Assembly (NCBI GenBank): GCA_037443085.1
Contig: JBBIPA010000070.1
Location: 1-7,926 of the forward strand
DNA length: 7,926 bases
Reading direction: 5' to 3'
Source of the DNA: JBBIPA01 sp037443085
Lineage (GTDB): Bacteria; Chloroflexota; Dehalococcoidia; GIF9; UBA5629
In this document: positions 1 to 7,200 of the stretch, one piece after another
Layout: every line of letters starts with the position of its first letter
Position numbering within the stretch: position 1 is the first letter of the stretch
The notes under the pieces: model-generated
What the model was told of the DNA's origin: nothing
What the model saw: only the letters and a program-made list of their open reading frames with translations
The model's database searches: none
Made by a program: the position numbers and the translations under genes

Positions 1-35
1 ATTTGAGCCTGCCAGGGGAGCATATGGCTAGAATC

Positions 36-53
36 GGTCGTTGCTAAACGACC
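36..53. repeat. 7-bp perfect inverted repeat with a 4-nt loop
   Basis: GGTCGTT (36-42) and AACGACC (47-53) are perfect reverse complements around GCTA. It lies just upstream of the promoter, where an upstream gene would end. No T-run follows (the next bases are TCCTAAATAC), so it is not a convincing intrinsic terminator. It could be a weak terminator, a protein-binding palindrome, or chance. The rest of 1-67 shows no gene I can support. Confidence 0.35.
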
Positions 54-67
54 TCCTAAATACATGG

Positions 68-97
68 TTGCAACCCCATTAATTAAAGTGGTATACT
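68..97 (+). promoter_or_regulatory. Probable sigma-70-type promoter of the pyr operon
   Basis: A -10 box TATACT (92-97, five of six to consensus) is preceded by TG at 89-90, giving an extended -10 motif. A weaker -35, TTGCAA (68-73), sits 18 bp upstream. Transcription would begin at about 103-105, only a few bases before the PyrR-binding hairpin, which suits a leader attenuator. It is the only good promoter-like match seen ahead of the operon; no start site has been measured. Confidence 0.7.
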
Positions 98-110
98 ATT
101 AGACAGTAAA

Positions 111-142
111 CCTTTAAGTCGGTCCAGAGAGGCTGGCAAGGG
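111..142 (+). promoter_or_regulatory. PyrR-binding loop (anti-antiterminator) in the pyr leader RNA
   Basis: The RNA contains the conserved PyrR-site core TCCAGAGAGGCT (123-134) followed by GGCAAGG. It folds as in Bacillus pyr leaders. A lower stem pairs CCTT (111-114) with AAGG (138-141), with an internal loop between the stems. The upper stem pairs 120-124 with 131-135, including G-U pairs, and is capped by the hexaloop CAGAGA (125-130), which fits the family pattern CNGNGA. In the known family, PyrR with bound UMP or UTP stabilises this hairpin and so blocks the antiterminator. Motif and fold are seen directly; the regulatory role is inferred from family knowledge and from the adjacent pyrR gene. 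Confidence 0.93.
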
Positions 143-212
143 AATATGGCGAAAAAGCTTATTGTAGCTACATCCCCATCAGGGCTTTTGGCATGGGGAA
201 CCTCTTGCCAGT
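132..212 (+). promoter_or_regulatory. Antiterminator long-range pairing of the pyr leader
   Basis: Bases 132-142 pair with 202-212 in an 11-bp helix; G132-T212 and G141-T203 are wobbles and the rest are Watson-Crick. The 5' strand is the 3' side of the PyrR-binding loop and the 3' strand is the 5' arm of the terminator, so this helix excludes both other structures. The enclosed RNA can form two local hairpins: AGCT 156-159 with AGCT 166-169, and 173-179 with 193-199. Pairing was worked out by hand; no energies were computed. Confidence 0.82.
173..199 (+). promoter_or_regulatory. Accessory leader hairpin next to the terminator
   Basis: TCCCCAT (173-179) is perfectly complementary to ATGGGGA (193-199) with a 13-nt loop. 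It ends one base before the terminator stem, and lies inside the region closed by the antiterminator helix. It could stack on either structure and stabilise it. The complementarity is seen; the role is inferred. Confidence 0.55.
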
Positions 213-232
213 ACATGGCAGGAGGTTTTTTT
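201..232 (+). terminator. Intrinsic attenuator terminator upstream of pyrR
   Basis: A 10-bp stem pairs 201-210 (CCTCTTGCCA) with 216-225 (TGGCAGGAGG), with one G-T wobble, a 5-nt loop (GTACA), and a run of seven T at 226-232. This is a classic Rho-independent terminator placed immediately before the pyrR start codon. It competes with the antiterminator for bases 202-210. Its 3' arm also contains the pyrR ribosome-binding site AGGAGG, so the same hairpin would hide that site in any transcript that reads through while folded. Confidence 0.93.
220..225 (+). promoter_or_regulatory. Shine-Dalgarno site of pyrR, inside the terminator stem
   Basis: AGGAGG is a full match to the anti-SD complement and lies 9 nt before the ATG at 235. 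It decides the pyrR start: the in-frame ATG at 193 has no such site and would be translated through the terminator hairpin. The site forms the 3' arm of the terminator, so it is paired in the terminated fold and single-stranded in the antiterminated fold. Confidence 0.88.
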
Positions 233-234
233 AT

Positions 235-783
235 ATGCCTGAAAAGACCCTCATGTCCCCAGTGGATATGGAAAGAGCCCTGGTACGCATCGCCCACGAG
301 ATCGTAGAGAGAAACAAGGGGGCGGAACATTTAGTTCTCGTTGGCATGCAAACCCGCGGCGTACCGCTTGCCCAGCGCCTCGCTGCTACCATTAAAAAGC
401 TGGAGGGAACTGCTATCCCCGTCGGCTCTTTGGACATCAGCCTCTATCGCGATGACCTGTCCTCACTGGAACTGAAACCGGTGCTCCACCGCACTGATGT
501 CCCCACTGATATCGCCAACAAACAGGTGATTCTGGTTGATGATGTGTTCTATACCGGGCGCAGCATCCGTGCCGCTATGGATGCCATTATGGACCTGGGA
601 CGCCCCCAGACCATCCAGCTAGCAGTCCTTGTCGATAGAGGGCATCGTGAGCTACCCATCCGTGCCGACTATGTGGGAAAGAATATACCAACTGCACAGT
701 CTGAAGAGATACAGGTACAGGTAGTGGAGGTGGATGGAGAAGATAAAGTAACCATTCTCCAACCCGAGGGAGGTGATAGATGA
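235..783 (+). CDS. pyrR: PyrR bifunctional pyr operon attenuator / uracil phosphoribosyltransferase
   Basis: PyrR binds the pyr leader RNA when charged with UMP or UTP and promotes termination; many homologues also make UMP from uracil and PRPP. The 182-aa product is almost the length of Bacillus subtilis PyrR (181 aa) and aligns throughout. The type I phosphoribosyltransferase PRPP motif ILVDDVFYTGRS is at residues 99-110. The conserved PyrR blocks RIAHEIVERNKG (18-29), LYRDDLS (70-76) and DRGHRELPIRADYVGKNIPT (134-153) are present. From memory, Bacillus RNA-binding residues H22, R141, R146 and K152 correspond to H21, R138, R143 and K149 here, while T18 is replaced by V17. The start at 235 is chosen for its AGGAGG site and the length match; a start at 193 would add 14 residues with no family counterpart. 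It is the first gene of the operon it presumably controls and overlaps pyrB by 4 bp. Confidence 0.97.
   Translation: MPEKTLMSPVDMERALVRIAHEIVERNKGAEHLVLVGMQTRGVPLAQRLAATIKKLEGTAIPVGSLDISLYRDDLSSLELKPVLHRTDVPTDIANKQVILVDDVFYTGRSIRAAMDAIMDLGRPQTIQLAVLVDRGHRELPIRADYVGKNIPTAQSEEIQVQVVEVDGEDKVTILQPEGGDR
769..776 (+). promoter_or_regulatory. Strong Shine-Dalgarno site of pyrB within the pyrR 3' end
   Basis: GGAGGTGA is an extended match to the anti-SD sequence. The GGAGG core ends 6 nt before the ATG at 780, which overlaps the pyrR stop as ATGA. This fixes the pyrB start and suggests that pyrB can recruit ribosomes on its own as well as by coupling. Confidence 0.85.
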
Positions 784-1796
784 AATTGATTGAGTCCAAA
801 TCAGGCGCTGCAACTACCGAAACTTTCCCGCCGCCATCAATCAGCAATTGGCACCATCGACATATACTCGACCTAGACGATTTCACCAGAGAAGAGATAG
901 AGCTGGTATTGGAAATAGGCGACGCTATGGCTGAAATTCTCACTCGTGAAGTCAAAAGGGTGCCGACACTGCGGGGCAAAACTATTGTCAACCTGTTTTA
1001 CGAGCCCAGCACCCGCACCCGCTCCTCATTTGACCTAGCTGCTAAAAACCTGAGCGCCGATACTATAAACCTGGATGCTTCCAAGAGCAGTATCGCCAAA
1101 GGTGAGTCGCTGATAGATAGCCTCCGTACGCTGCGAGCACTTGGAGCCGACGTCATAGTCATGAGACACTCTCAGTCCGGTGCTCCTTACCTGGCGGCAC
1201 AACATGTGAATACCAGCATTATCAATGCTGGTGACGGCTGGCATGCTCACCCCTCCCAGGCACTCCTTGACCTGTACACTATACGCCGCCACCTGAGTAA
1301 GTTTAACGACCTCAAGGTGGTGCTTATCGGTGACATCAAGCACAGCCGGGTAGCCCATTCCAATATCTGGGGCATGACCACCATGGGAGCCAAGATAACA
1401 CTATGTGCCCCCCAAACACTTCTCCCCTATGGTCTGGCAGATTTCATCAGTAAATGCCACGTCCCCGATGTCAGTGTTGAACCTGACATCGAATCTGCCC
1501 TTAAGGAAGCCGACGTGGTCATGCCGCTCAGGCTCCAACTAGAACGACAGCAAAGCGGCTTGCTGCCCACCCTGCGAGAATACATTCAGCTCTACCAGCT
1601 CAACGAAAAACGCTTGTCCTTAGCCAAGCCCAATGCCCTGGTAATGCATCCCGGGCCAATTAACGAAGGTATTGAAATCAGTCCTGAAGTTGCCCATGGG
1701 GCACAATCCGTAATTGAAGAGCAGATAACCAATGGCATCACCATACGCATGGCATTGTTCTACCTGGTCGCTGGAGGCAAAGCCAATGAAGCCTGA
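780..1796 (+). CDS. pyrB: Aspartate carbamoyltransferase, catalytic subunit
   Basis: Catalyses carbamoyl phosphate + L-aspartate to N-carbamoyl-L-aspartate and phosphate, the committed step of pyrimidine synthesis, in the cytoplasm as a trimer. The carbamoyl-phosphate motif YEPSTRTR spans residues 74-81. The S103/K107 loop (SSIAKGES), which reaches into the neighbouring subunit's active site in the family, and R129 (VMRH) are present. The catalytic HPSQALLDLYT begins at H157. The aspartate domain shows DIKHSRVAHSN (185-195), an LRLQLERQ segment (250-257) and HPGPINEG (290-297). At 338 aa it is longer than E. coli PyrB (311 aa), partly because about 22 residues precede the usual beginning (the WHHRHILDLDDF block starts at residue 24). 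No internal start would remove them without losing that block. No regulatory pyrI follows; pyrC overlaps its end, so an ATCase-dihydroorotase complex is possible. The start has a strong SD and overlaps pyrR. Confidence 0.97.
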   Translation: MKLIESKSGAATTETFPPPSISNWHHRHILDLDDFTREEIELVLEIGDAMAEILTREVKRVPTLRGKTIVNLFYEPSTRTRSSFDLAAKNLSADTINLDASKSSIAKGESLIDSLRTLRALGADVIVMRHSQSGAPYLAAQHVNTSIINAGDGWHAHPSQALLDLYTIRRHLSKFNDLKVVLIGDIKHSRVAHSNIWGMTTMGAKITLCAPQTLLPYGLADFISKCHVPDVSVEPDIESALKEADVVMPLRLQLERQQSGLLPTLREYIQLYQLNEKRLSLAKPNALVMHPGPINEGIEISPEVAHGAQSVIEEQITNGITIRMALFYLVAGGKANEA

Positions 1797-3135
1797 ACTG
1801 CTCATCAAAAATGCCCGAATCATCGACCCCAGCCAGAAAATAGACAAGGTCGGTGACGTTCTGGTTTTAGATGGCAAAATCGCCAAAATCGGCGAAAAAA
1901 GTATAGCATCAGCCCATAAAGACATTACTGTAATTGATGCTACTGGATTCATCCTCTCCCCTGGATTCATCGACCTTCACTGCCACCTCCGCGAGCCGGG
2001 CTTCGAAGACAGGGAAACCATTGCCACCGGAACCAGAGCGGCTGCCGCCGGCGGTTTTACCACTATTTGCTGCATGCCTAACACTAACCCACCACTTGAT
2101 AACAGAGCCACTATTGATTATGTAAAGCAAAGGACTGAAGATGAAGGAGCAATTCGAGTACTGAACGTCGGCTGTATTACCAAGGGAAGGCAGGGCAAAG
2201 AACTTACCGAGATGTACGAACTAGCCGATGCCGGAGTCGTCGGCTTCAGTGATGACGGCGAGCCAGTATCAAGCTCCAGAGTTATGTATCTGGCTATGGA
2301 ATATAGCCGCCTCCTCAACCTCCCCATCATAGACCATTGCGAAGACAAAGACTTGGCCAATGGTGGCGTCATGAATGAAGGCTGGGTAGCCGCACGGCTG
2401 GGTCTAAAAGGCATCCCCGCCGCTGTTGAAGAAATCTCCATTGCCCGGGATATTGCGCTAATCAAATTGACCGGCGCCAGGCTGCACATAGCTCATGTCA
2501 GCACAGAAGGTTCGGTAGAACTCATCCGTAATGCTAAGGAAAAGAGATTAGCAATCACTGCCGAAGTCACCCCACACCACCTGACCCTGACCGATGAGCG
2601 AGTCATGGTCTCACCAGCTAGGAAAAATAAATATCTAACGTACGATACTAACACCAAGGTAAACCCACCTCTCAGAACCGAAAAAGATATCGCTGCTCTT
2701 CTAAAAGGCCTGAACGACGGTGTAATAGATGCCATTGCCACCGACCATGCCCCCCACACCTCCGCAGACAAGATGTGCGAGTTCGGGCTGGCAGCCTTCG
2801 GTATCAGCGGCTTTGAGACATCTCTAGGATGCCTTATGGGACTGGTGCATAAAGGACAGTTGGATGTAATAACTCTGCTATCCAAGCTCACCCGTGAGCC
2901 AGCCAAGATAATCGGCAGCAGGCATGGCGAACTGGGTACCCTCAAACCCGGCTGTCATGCTGACATTACTATCTTTGACCCAGCCAGGGAATGGACTGTT
3001 GACAGCCAGAGCTTTACGTCCAAAGGCAAGAATACCCCCTTCGATGGATACCAGTTCAAAGGTAAAGTACTGGCCACCATCGCCGCTGGCAACATCGTTT
3101 ATCAGGATGCATCAATCAAGCTCGCAGGGAAATAA
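1786..3135 (+). CDS. pyrC: Dihydroorotase, class I
   Basis: Reversibly cyclises N-carbamoyl-L-aspartate to L-dihydroorotate; a zinc metalloenzyme of the amidohydrolase superfamily. The 449-aa product has the class I signature: DLHCHLREPG (63-72) with metal ligands H65 and H67, GFSDDG (153-158) with the probable ligand D157, DHCEDKDL (183-190) with H184, LHIAHVSTEGS (233-243) with H237, EVTPHHL (260-266), KVNPPLR (291-297) and the catalytic ATDHAPHT (318-325) with D320. All ligands are present, so this is an active dihydroorotase and not an inactive PyrC-like partner. The ATG at 1786 is chosen over an in-frame ATG at 1732: GGAGG at 1773-1777 lies 8 nt upstream, and homology begins at residue 1. 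The 11-bp overlap with pyrB suggests translational coupling. It ends in TAATG shared with carA. Confidence 0.97.
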   Translation: MKPELLIKNARIIDPSQKIDKVGDVLVLDGKIAKIGEKSIASAHKDITVIDATGFILSPGFIDLHCHLREPGFEDRETIATGTRAAAAGGFTTICCMPNTNPPLDNRATIDYVKQRTEDEGAIRVLNVGCITKGRQGKELTEMYELADAGVVGFSDDGEPVSSSRVMYLAMEYSRLLNLPIIDHCEDKDLANGGVMNEGWVAARLGLKGIPAAVEEISIARDIALIKLTGARLHIAHVSTEGSVELIRNAKEKRLAITAEVTPHHLTLTDERVMVSPARKNKYLTYDTNTKVNPPLRTEKDIAALLKGLNDGVIDAIATDHAPHTSADKMCEFGLAAFGISGFETSLGCLMGLVHKGQLDVITLLSKLTREPAKIIGSRHGELGTLKPGCHADITIFDPAREWTVDSQSFTSKGKNTPFDGYQFKGKVLATIAAGNIVYQDASIKLAGK

Positions 3136-4232
3136 TGGGTAAGAAAGCGCTGCTGGTACTTGAAGATGGCTCGGTCTACGAAGGTTTTTCCTTCGGTGCT
3201 GAAACCACTACTTATGGTGAGGTAGTGTTCGATACTGCCATGGCTGGCTATCAGGAAATGCTCACCGACCCGTCTTTCGCTGGCCAGATTGTCGTTCCCA
3301 CCTATCCTCTCATTGGCAACTACGGAATCAACGACTCTGATGTGGAGTCAAAGCAAATCCAAGTACGCGGTTTTGTAGTCAGGGAATACTGCACCACACC
3401 CAGCCACTGGCAAAACATGAGAAACTTGCATAATTACCTGGTGGCGAGTGGTATCCCTGGATTAAGCGGCATTGATACCAGGGCTTTGACCCGCCGCCTG
3501 CGCTCAGCCGGGGTCATGATGGGCATACTGACCTCAGAAATGACCACCGACGAAGCCTTAAAAGAGCTAAAGGAATCACCACCATATGGCGCCATGGACT
3601 TCATCAAAGAGGTCAGCACCAATGAACCATACCACTGGGAGCTACCCCCAAATCAATGGCAGAGTCCCCATCGCATTGTGGTTCTGGATATGGGATTAAA
3701 ATACAATATCGTCCGCATATTGAAACAGCTTGGTTGTGACATAACAATTGTCCCTGCCACCACTACCTCTGAAGATATTTTGAATCAAAACCCAGACGGT
3801 ATTCTCCTTTCACCAGGCCCTGGCGACCCAGCACTGCTCGGCTATATAACGAAAACGGTCAAGCAGCTTATCGGAAAGAAGCCAATTATGGGCATCTGCC
3901 TGGGACATCAGTTAATCGCCCACGCTCTTGGAGCCAGAACCTTCAAACTCAAATTCGGACACCGTGGGGGCAATCATCCCGTCCGTGACCTGGCTACCGG
4001 CAGAATACACATTACTACACAGAACCACGGCTATGCCGTAGACGCCGGTTCTCTCAATGGTGGTCTCAAGGTCAGTCACATAAACTCCAACGACAATACC
4101 GTGGAGGGATTGCGTCACAAGGACTTACCCATACTCTCAATTCAGTATCACTCCGAAGGCGCCCCTGGTCCCCAGGATAATATCTACCTTTTCCACAGAT
4201 TTTTGGAAATGATAAAGGAGAGCCGAAACTAA
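3135..4232 (+). CDS. carA: Carbamoyl-phosphate synthase, small (glutaminase) subunit
   Basis: Hydrolyses glutamine and passes ammonia through a tunnel to CarB for carbamoyl phosphate synthesis. The 365-aa protein has the N-terminal CPSase small domain (about 1-160; GEVVFDTAMAGYQEMLTDPS at 28-47, GIDTRALTR at 112-120) and a C-terminal class I glutamine amidotransferase domain (about 178-362). The catalytic triad is complete: C255 in GICLGHQL, H339 and E341 in QYHSEGAPGPQDN. SPGPGDP (226-232) and TTQNHGYAV (294-302) are also present. The last motif reads H-S-E where many bacteria have H-P-E, which leaves the catalytic residues intact. The start overlaps the pyrC stop by 1 bp, with a modest AGGGA (3126-3130) upstream, so translation is probably coupled. 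carB follows with no gap, as expected for subunits of one complex. Confidence 0.97.
   Translation: MGKKALLVLEDGSVYEGFSFGAETTTYGEVVFDTAMAGYQEMLTDPSFAGQIVVPTYPLIGNYGINDSDVESKQIQVRGFVVREYCTTPSHWQNMRNLHNYLVASGIPGLSGIDTRALTRRLRSAGVMMGILTSEMTTDEALKELKESPPYGAMDFIKEVSTNEPYHWELPPNQWQSPHRIVVLDMGLKYNIVRILKQLGCDITIVPATTTSEDILNQNPDGILLSPGPGDPALLGYITKTVKQLIGKKPIMGICLGHQLIAHALGARTFKLKFGHRGGNHPVRDLATGRIHITTQNHGYAVDAGSLNGGLKVSHINSNDNTVEGLRHKDLPILSIQYHSEGAPGPQDNIYLFHRFLEMIKESRN
4215..4220 (+). promoter_or_regulatory. Shine-Dalgarno site for the TTG start of carB
   Basis: AAGGAG in the 3' end of carA lies 12 nt before the TTG at 4233, slightly farther than is usual. No in-frame ATG or GTG lies near it, and the family's N-terminal sequence begins right at the TTG, so this is the most likely ribosome site. 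Coupling to carA termination may compensate for the spacing. Confidence 0.6.
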
Positions 4233-7200
4233 TTGCCTAAAATTTCTAAAGTCCTCGTCATCGGCTCGGGTCCAATAATTATCGGACAGGCGGCAGAGTT
4301 CGACTATGCCGGTACCCAGGCCTGCAAATCGCTCCGCGAGGAAGGCGTTACCACAGTACTGGTAAACTCCAACCCGGCAACCATTATGACCGACCAGGAC
4401 ATTGCCGATATTGTGTACATTGAGCCACTTACCGCTAATGTGGTAGAGCGTATTATTGAACGTGAGCATCCCGACGGTCTGCTGCCAACCCTGGGAGGGC
4501 AAACCGGCCTTAATTTAGCTGTCGAGCTGGCCGATGCTGGCATACTGGATAAATACCAAGTCCGCATGCTGGGCACGCCACTAGAAACAATTAAAAAAGC
4601 CGAAGAACGGTCTTTGTTTAAGCAGCTTATCCTAGATATGGGTGAACCATTGCCGGAAAGTGTCACTGTCAATTTCGTGGAAGAAGCCAAGAACTTCGCC
4701 CAGAAAATTGGTTTACCCCTCATCGTCCGCCCTTCTTATACTCTTGGCGGAACTGGCGGTGGCATCTGCCACACCATGGAGGAACTGGAAAAAGTGGTTG
4801 ACAGCGGATTGTCGGCAAGCCTGAGTCATCAGGTTCTGGTAGAAAAATGTCTTCTGGGTTGGAAAGAAATTGAGTACGAGGTGATGCGTGATGCCGCCAA
4901 CAACTGCATTACGATATGTAATATGGAAAACCTCGACCCCATGGGTATCCATACCGGTGATAGCATCGTTGTCGCCCCCAGTCAGACCCTCACCGACAAA
5001 GAATACCAGATGCTCAGGTCCGCCAGCCTGAAAATTATCAGAGCGCTGGGGATTGAAGGCGGCTGCAACATACAGTTTGCTCTTACTCCCAGCACCACAG
5101 TCGCCCGGAAATGGGCACCTGACCAGCTCAATGTGAAATCAAGTCAATACTATGTCATCGAGGTCAATCCGCGTGTCAGCCGCAGCTCAGCACTTGCCAG
5201 CAAAGCCACCGGCTATCCTATCGCCCGCATCGCCGCCAAGATAGCTATAGGAAAGCGGTTGGATGAAATACCTAACCGGGTGACTGGCAAAACCACGGCA
5301 GCCTTTGAGCCAGCACTGGACTACTGCGTGGTCAAAATCCCACGCTGGCCATTCGATAAATTCGCCTCTGGCGACCGCTCACTGGGCAGCCAGATGAAAG
5401 CCACTGGCGAGGTCATGGCTATTGACCGCTGCTTTGAAGCCGCCCTACAAAAAGCAGTTCGCTCCCTGGAATTCGGTAAGAAATCACTGCTCTGGGAAGA
5501 CAGGGACTGGGGCAAAAGCGGCAATCCCTATGCCTACCCTCTGCATCCTAACGACCTCAGATTATGGGCAGTTACTGCAGCTTTACGACGAGGTTTAAGT
5601 TGCGAGCAATTAGCCCAGCGTACTGGAATTGACCCGTGGTTCATTCACAAGCTGCTCAATATAGTGCAAATGGAGAAAAGACTGCTTTCCGAGGTCCTCA
5701 CTCCAGACCTGTTGAAAGAGGCAAAACGGCTGGGCTTTTCTGATGAACAAATCGGCACTCTGGCTGACAGATTGCCCGAGCAGGTACGCCAGCTAAGGCA
5801 AAACTGGAATTTACGCCCGGTGTATAAAATGGTGGATACCTGCGCCGCCGAGTTCGATGCCGAAACACCCTATTTCTATAGGACCTATGAACGGGAAAAT
5901 GAAGCTGGGCCATTAGCAGAACCAAAAGCCATCGTTATCGGCAGTGGGCCTATTCGTATCGGACAAGGCATAGAATTCGATTATTGCAGCGTACACTCAG
6001 GTTGGGCATTACAGGAAGCCGGTTACCACAGCATCATGGTCAACTCAAATCCGGAAACGGTCTCTACCGACTTCGATACCAGCAATCGACTTTACTTTGA
6101 AGCCCTTGATGAGGAGAGCCTCAGAGATATCCTGGAAAATGAAGGGCTGTTGCCCCAAGGCATTCATATCACACCACCTTCTATTGTCCAATTCGGGGGA
6201 CAAACCGCAATCAACCTGGCCGGACCTTTGTCCAATGCTGGCATGTCCATTATCGGCTCCAGTATTGACGCCATAGATATGGCCGAGGACCGCCGCCGCT
6301 TCGAAGACTTCCTCAATAAATTGGGCATACCACAACCACCCGGCGCTGGTGTCACGTCACTACATGAAGCGATGAGTGTGGCCAAGTTTCTGGGTTATCC
6401 GGTGCTGGTACGCCCCAGCTATGTGCTCGGCGGCAGAGCTATGGAAATTGTGCACAACGAAGAAGAACTGGTGCGGTATATTTCACAGGCGCTAGAAATG
6501 GATACCAAACATCCTACTCTAATAGATAAATATTTTGAAGGTAAAGAGGTGGAAGTAGACGCTGTTTGTGACGGAAAAGATGTCCTGATACCGGGAGTAA
6601 TGGAACATATCGAACGCGCCGGGGTGCACAGCGGCGACTCTATAACTGTTTATCCTGCTATCAATCTCACCTCAGCCGAGGTAGAAACTATCGTAGACTA
6701 CACCATAAGAATAGGACTGGCACTGCAAGTAAAGGGACTAATGAATGTACAGATGGTTATCATGCACCATCAACAGGAGAACACATCATCAGTGTATATA
6801 CTGGAGGTAAATCCTCGCGCCAGCCGCACCATACCCTTCATTTCCAAAATCACCGGCGTGCCCATGGTAAAACTGGCTACCAAGACCATGCTCGGCATTA
6901 GCATCAAAACACAGGGGTACACCACCGGATTATGGAAGAGGCAAAAGCTGATAGGCATAAAAGCTCCCGTTTTCTCCATGTCGAAACTGGCGGGTGTCGA
7001 TACTTATCTCGGGCCAGAGATGAAGTCAACCGGCGAGGTTATGGGCATTGATTATACTTATGAAGCCGCTCTCGCCAAAGCCTTGATGGCTGCAGGTCTG
7101 ATGTTACCACCGCATGGTGGGCTTTTATTTAGCATCGCCGACAAGGACAAGGCTGAGGCCATGTCCGTTATAAAAGGCTTCGATACTCTTGGCTACAAGC

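Noticed and set aside
3..47. Short open frame from the left edge ending in TAA at 45-47 (last residues GEHMARIGRC), possibly the tail of an upstream gene
   Set aside because: Only 14 codons are visible and none form a recognisable motif. Another frame also stays open briefly, so neither can be supported.
193..234. Longer pyrR start at the in-frame ATG 193, adding 14 residues
   Set aside because: It lacks a good SD, would be translated through the terminator, and has no counterpart in PyrR proteins. The ATG at 235 has AGGAGG 9 nt upstream and gives the family length.
1732..1785. Longer pyrC start at the in-frame ATG 1732, adding 18 residues
   Set aside because: It would overlap pyrB by 65 bp and the added residues simply read pyrB in another frame. 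The ATG at 1786 has a GGAGG site at good spacing and matches where dihydroorotase homology begins.
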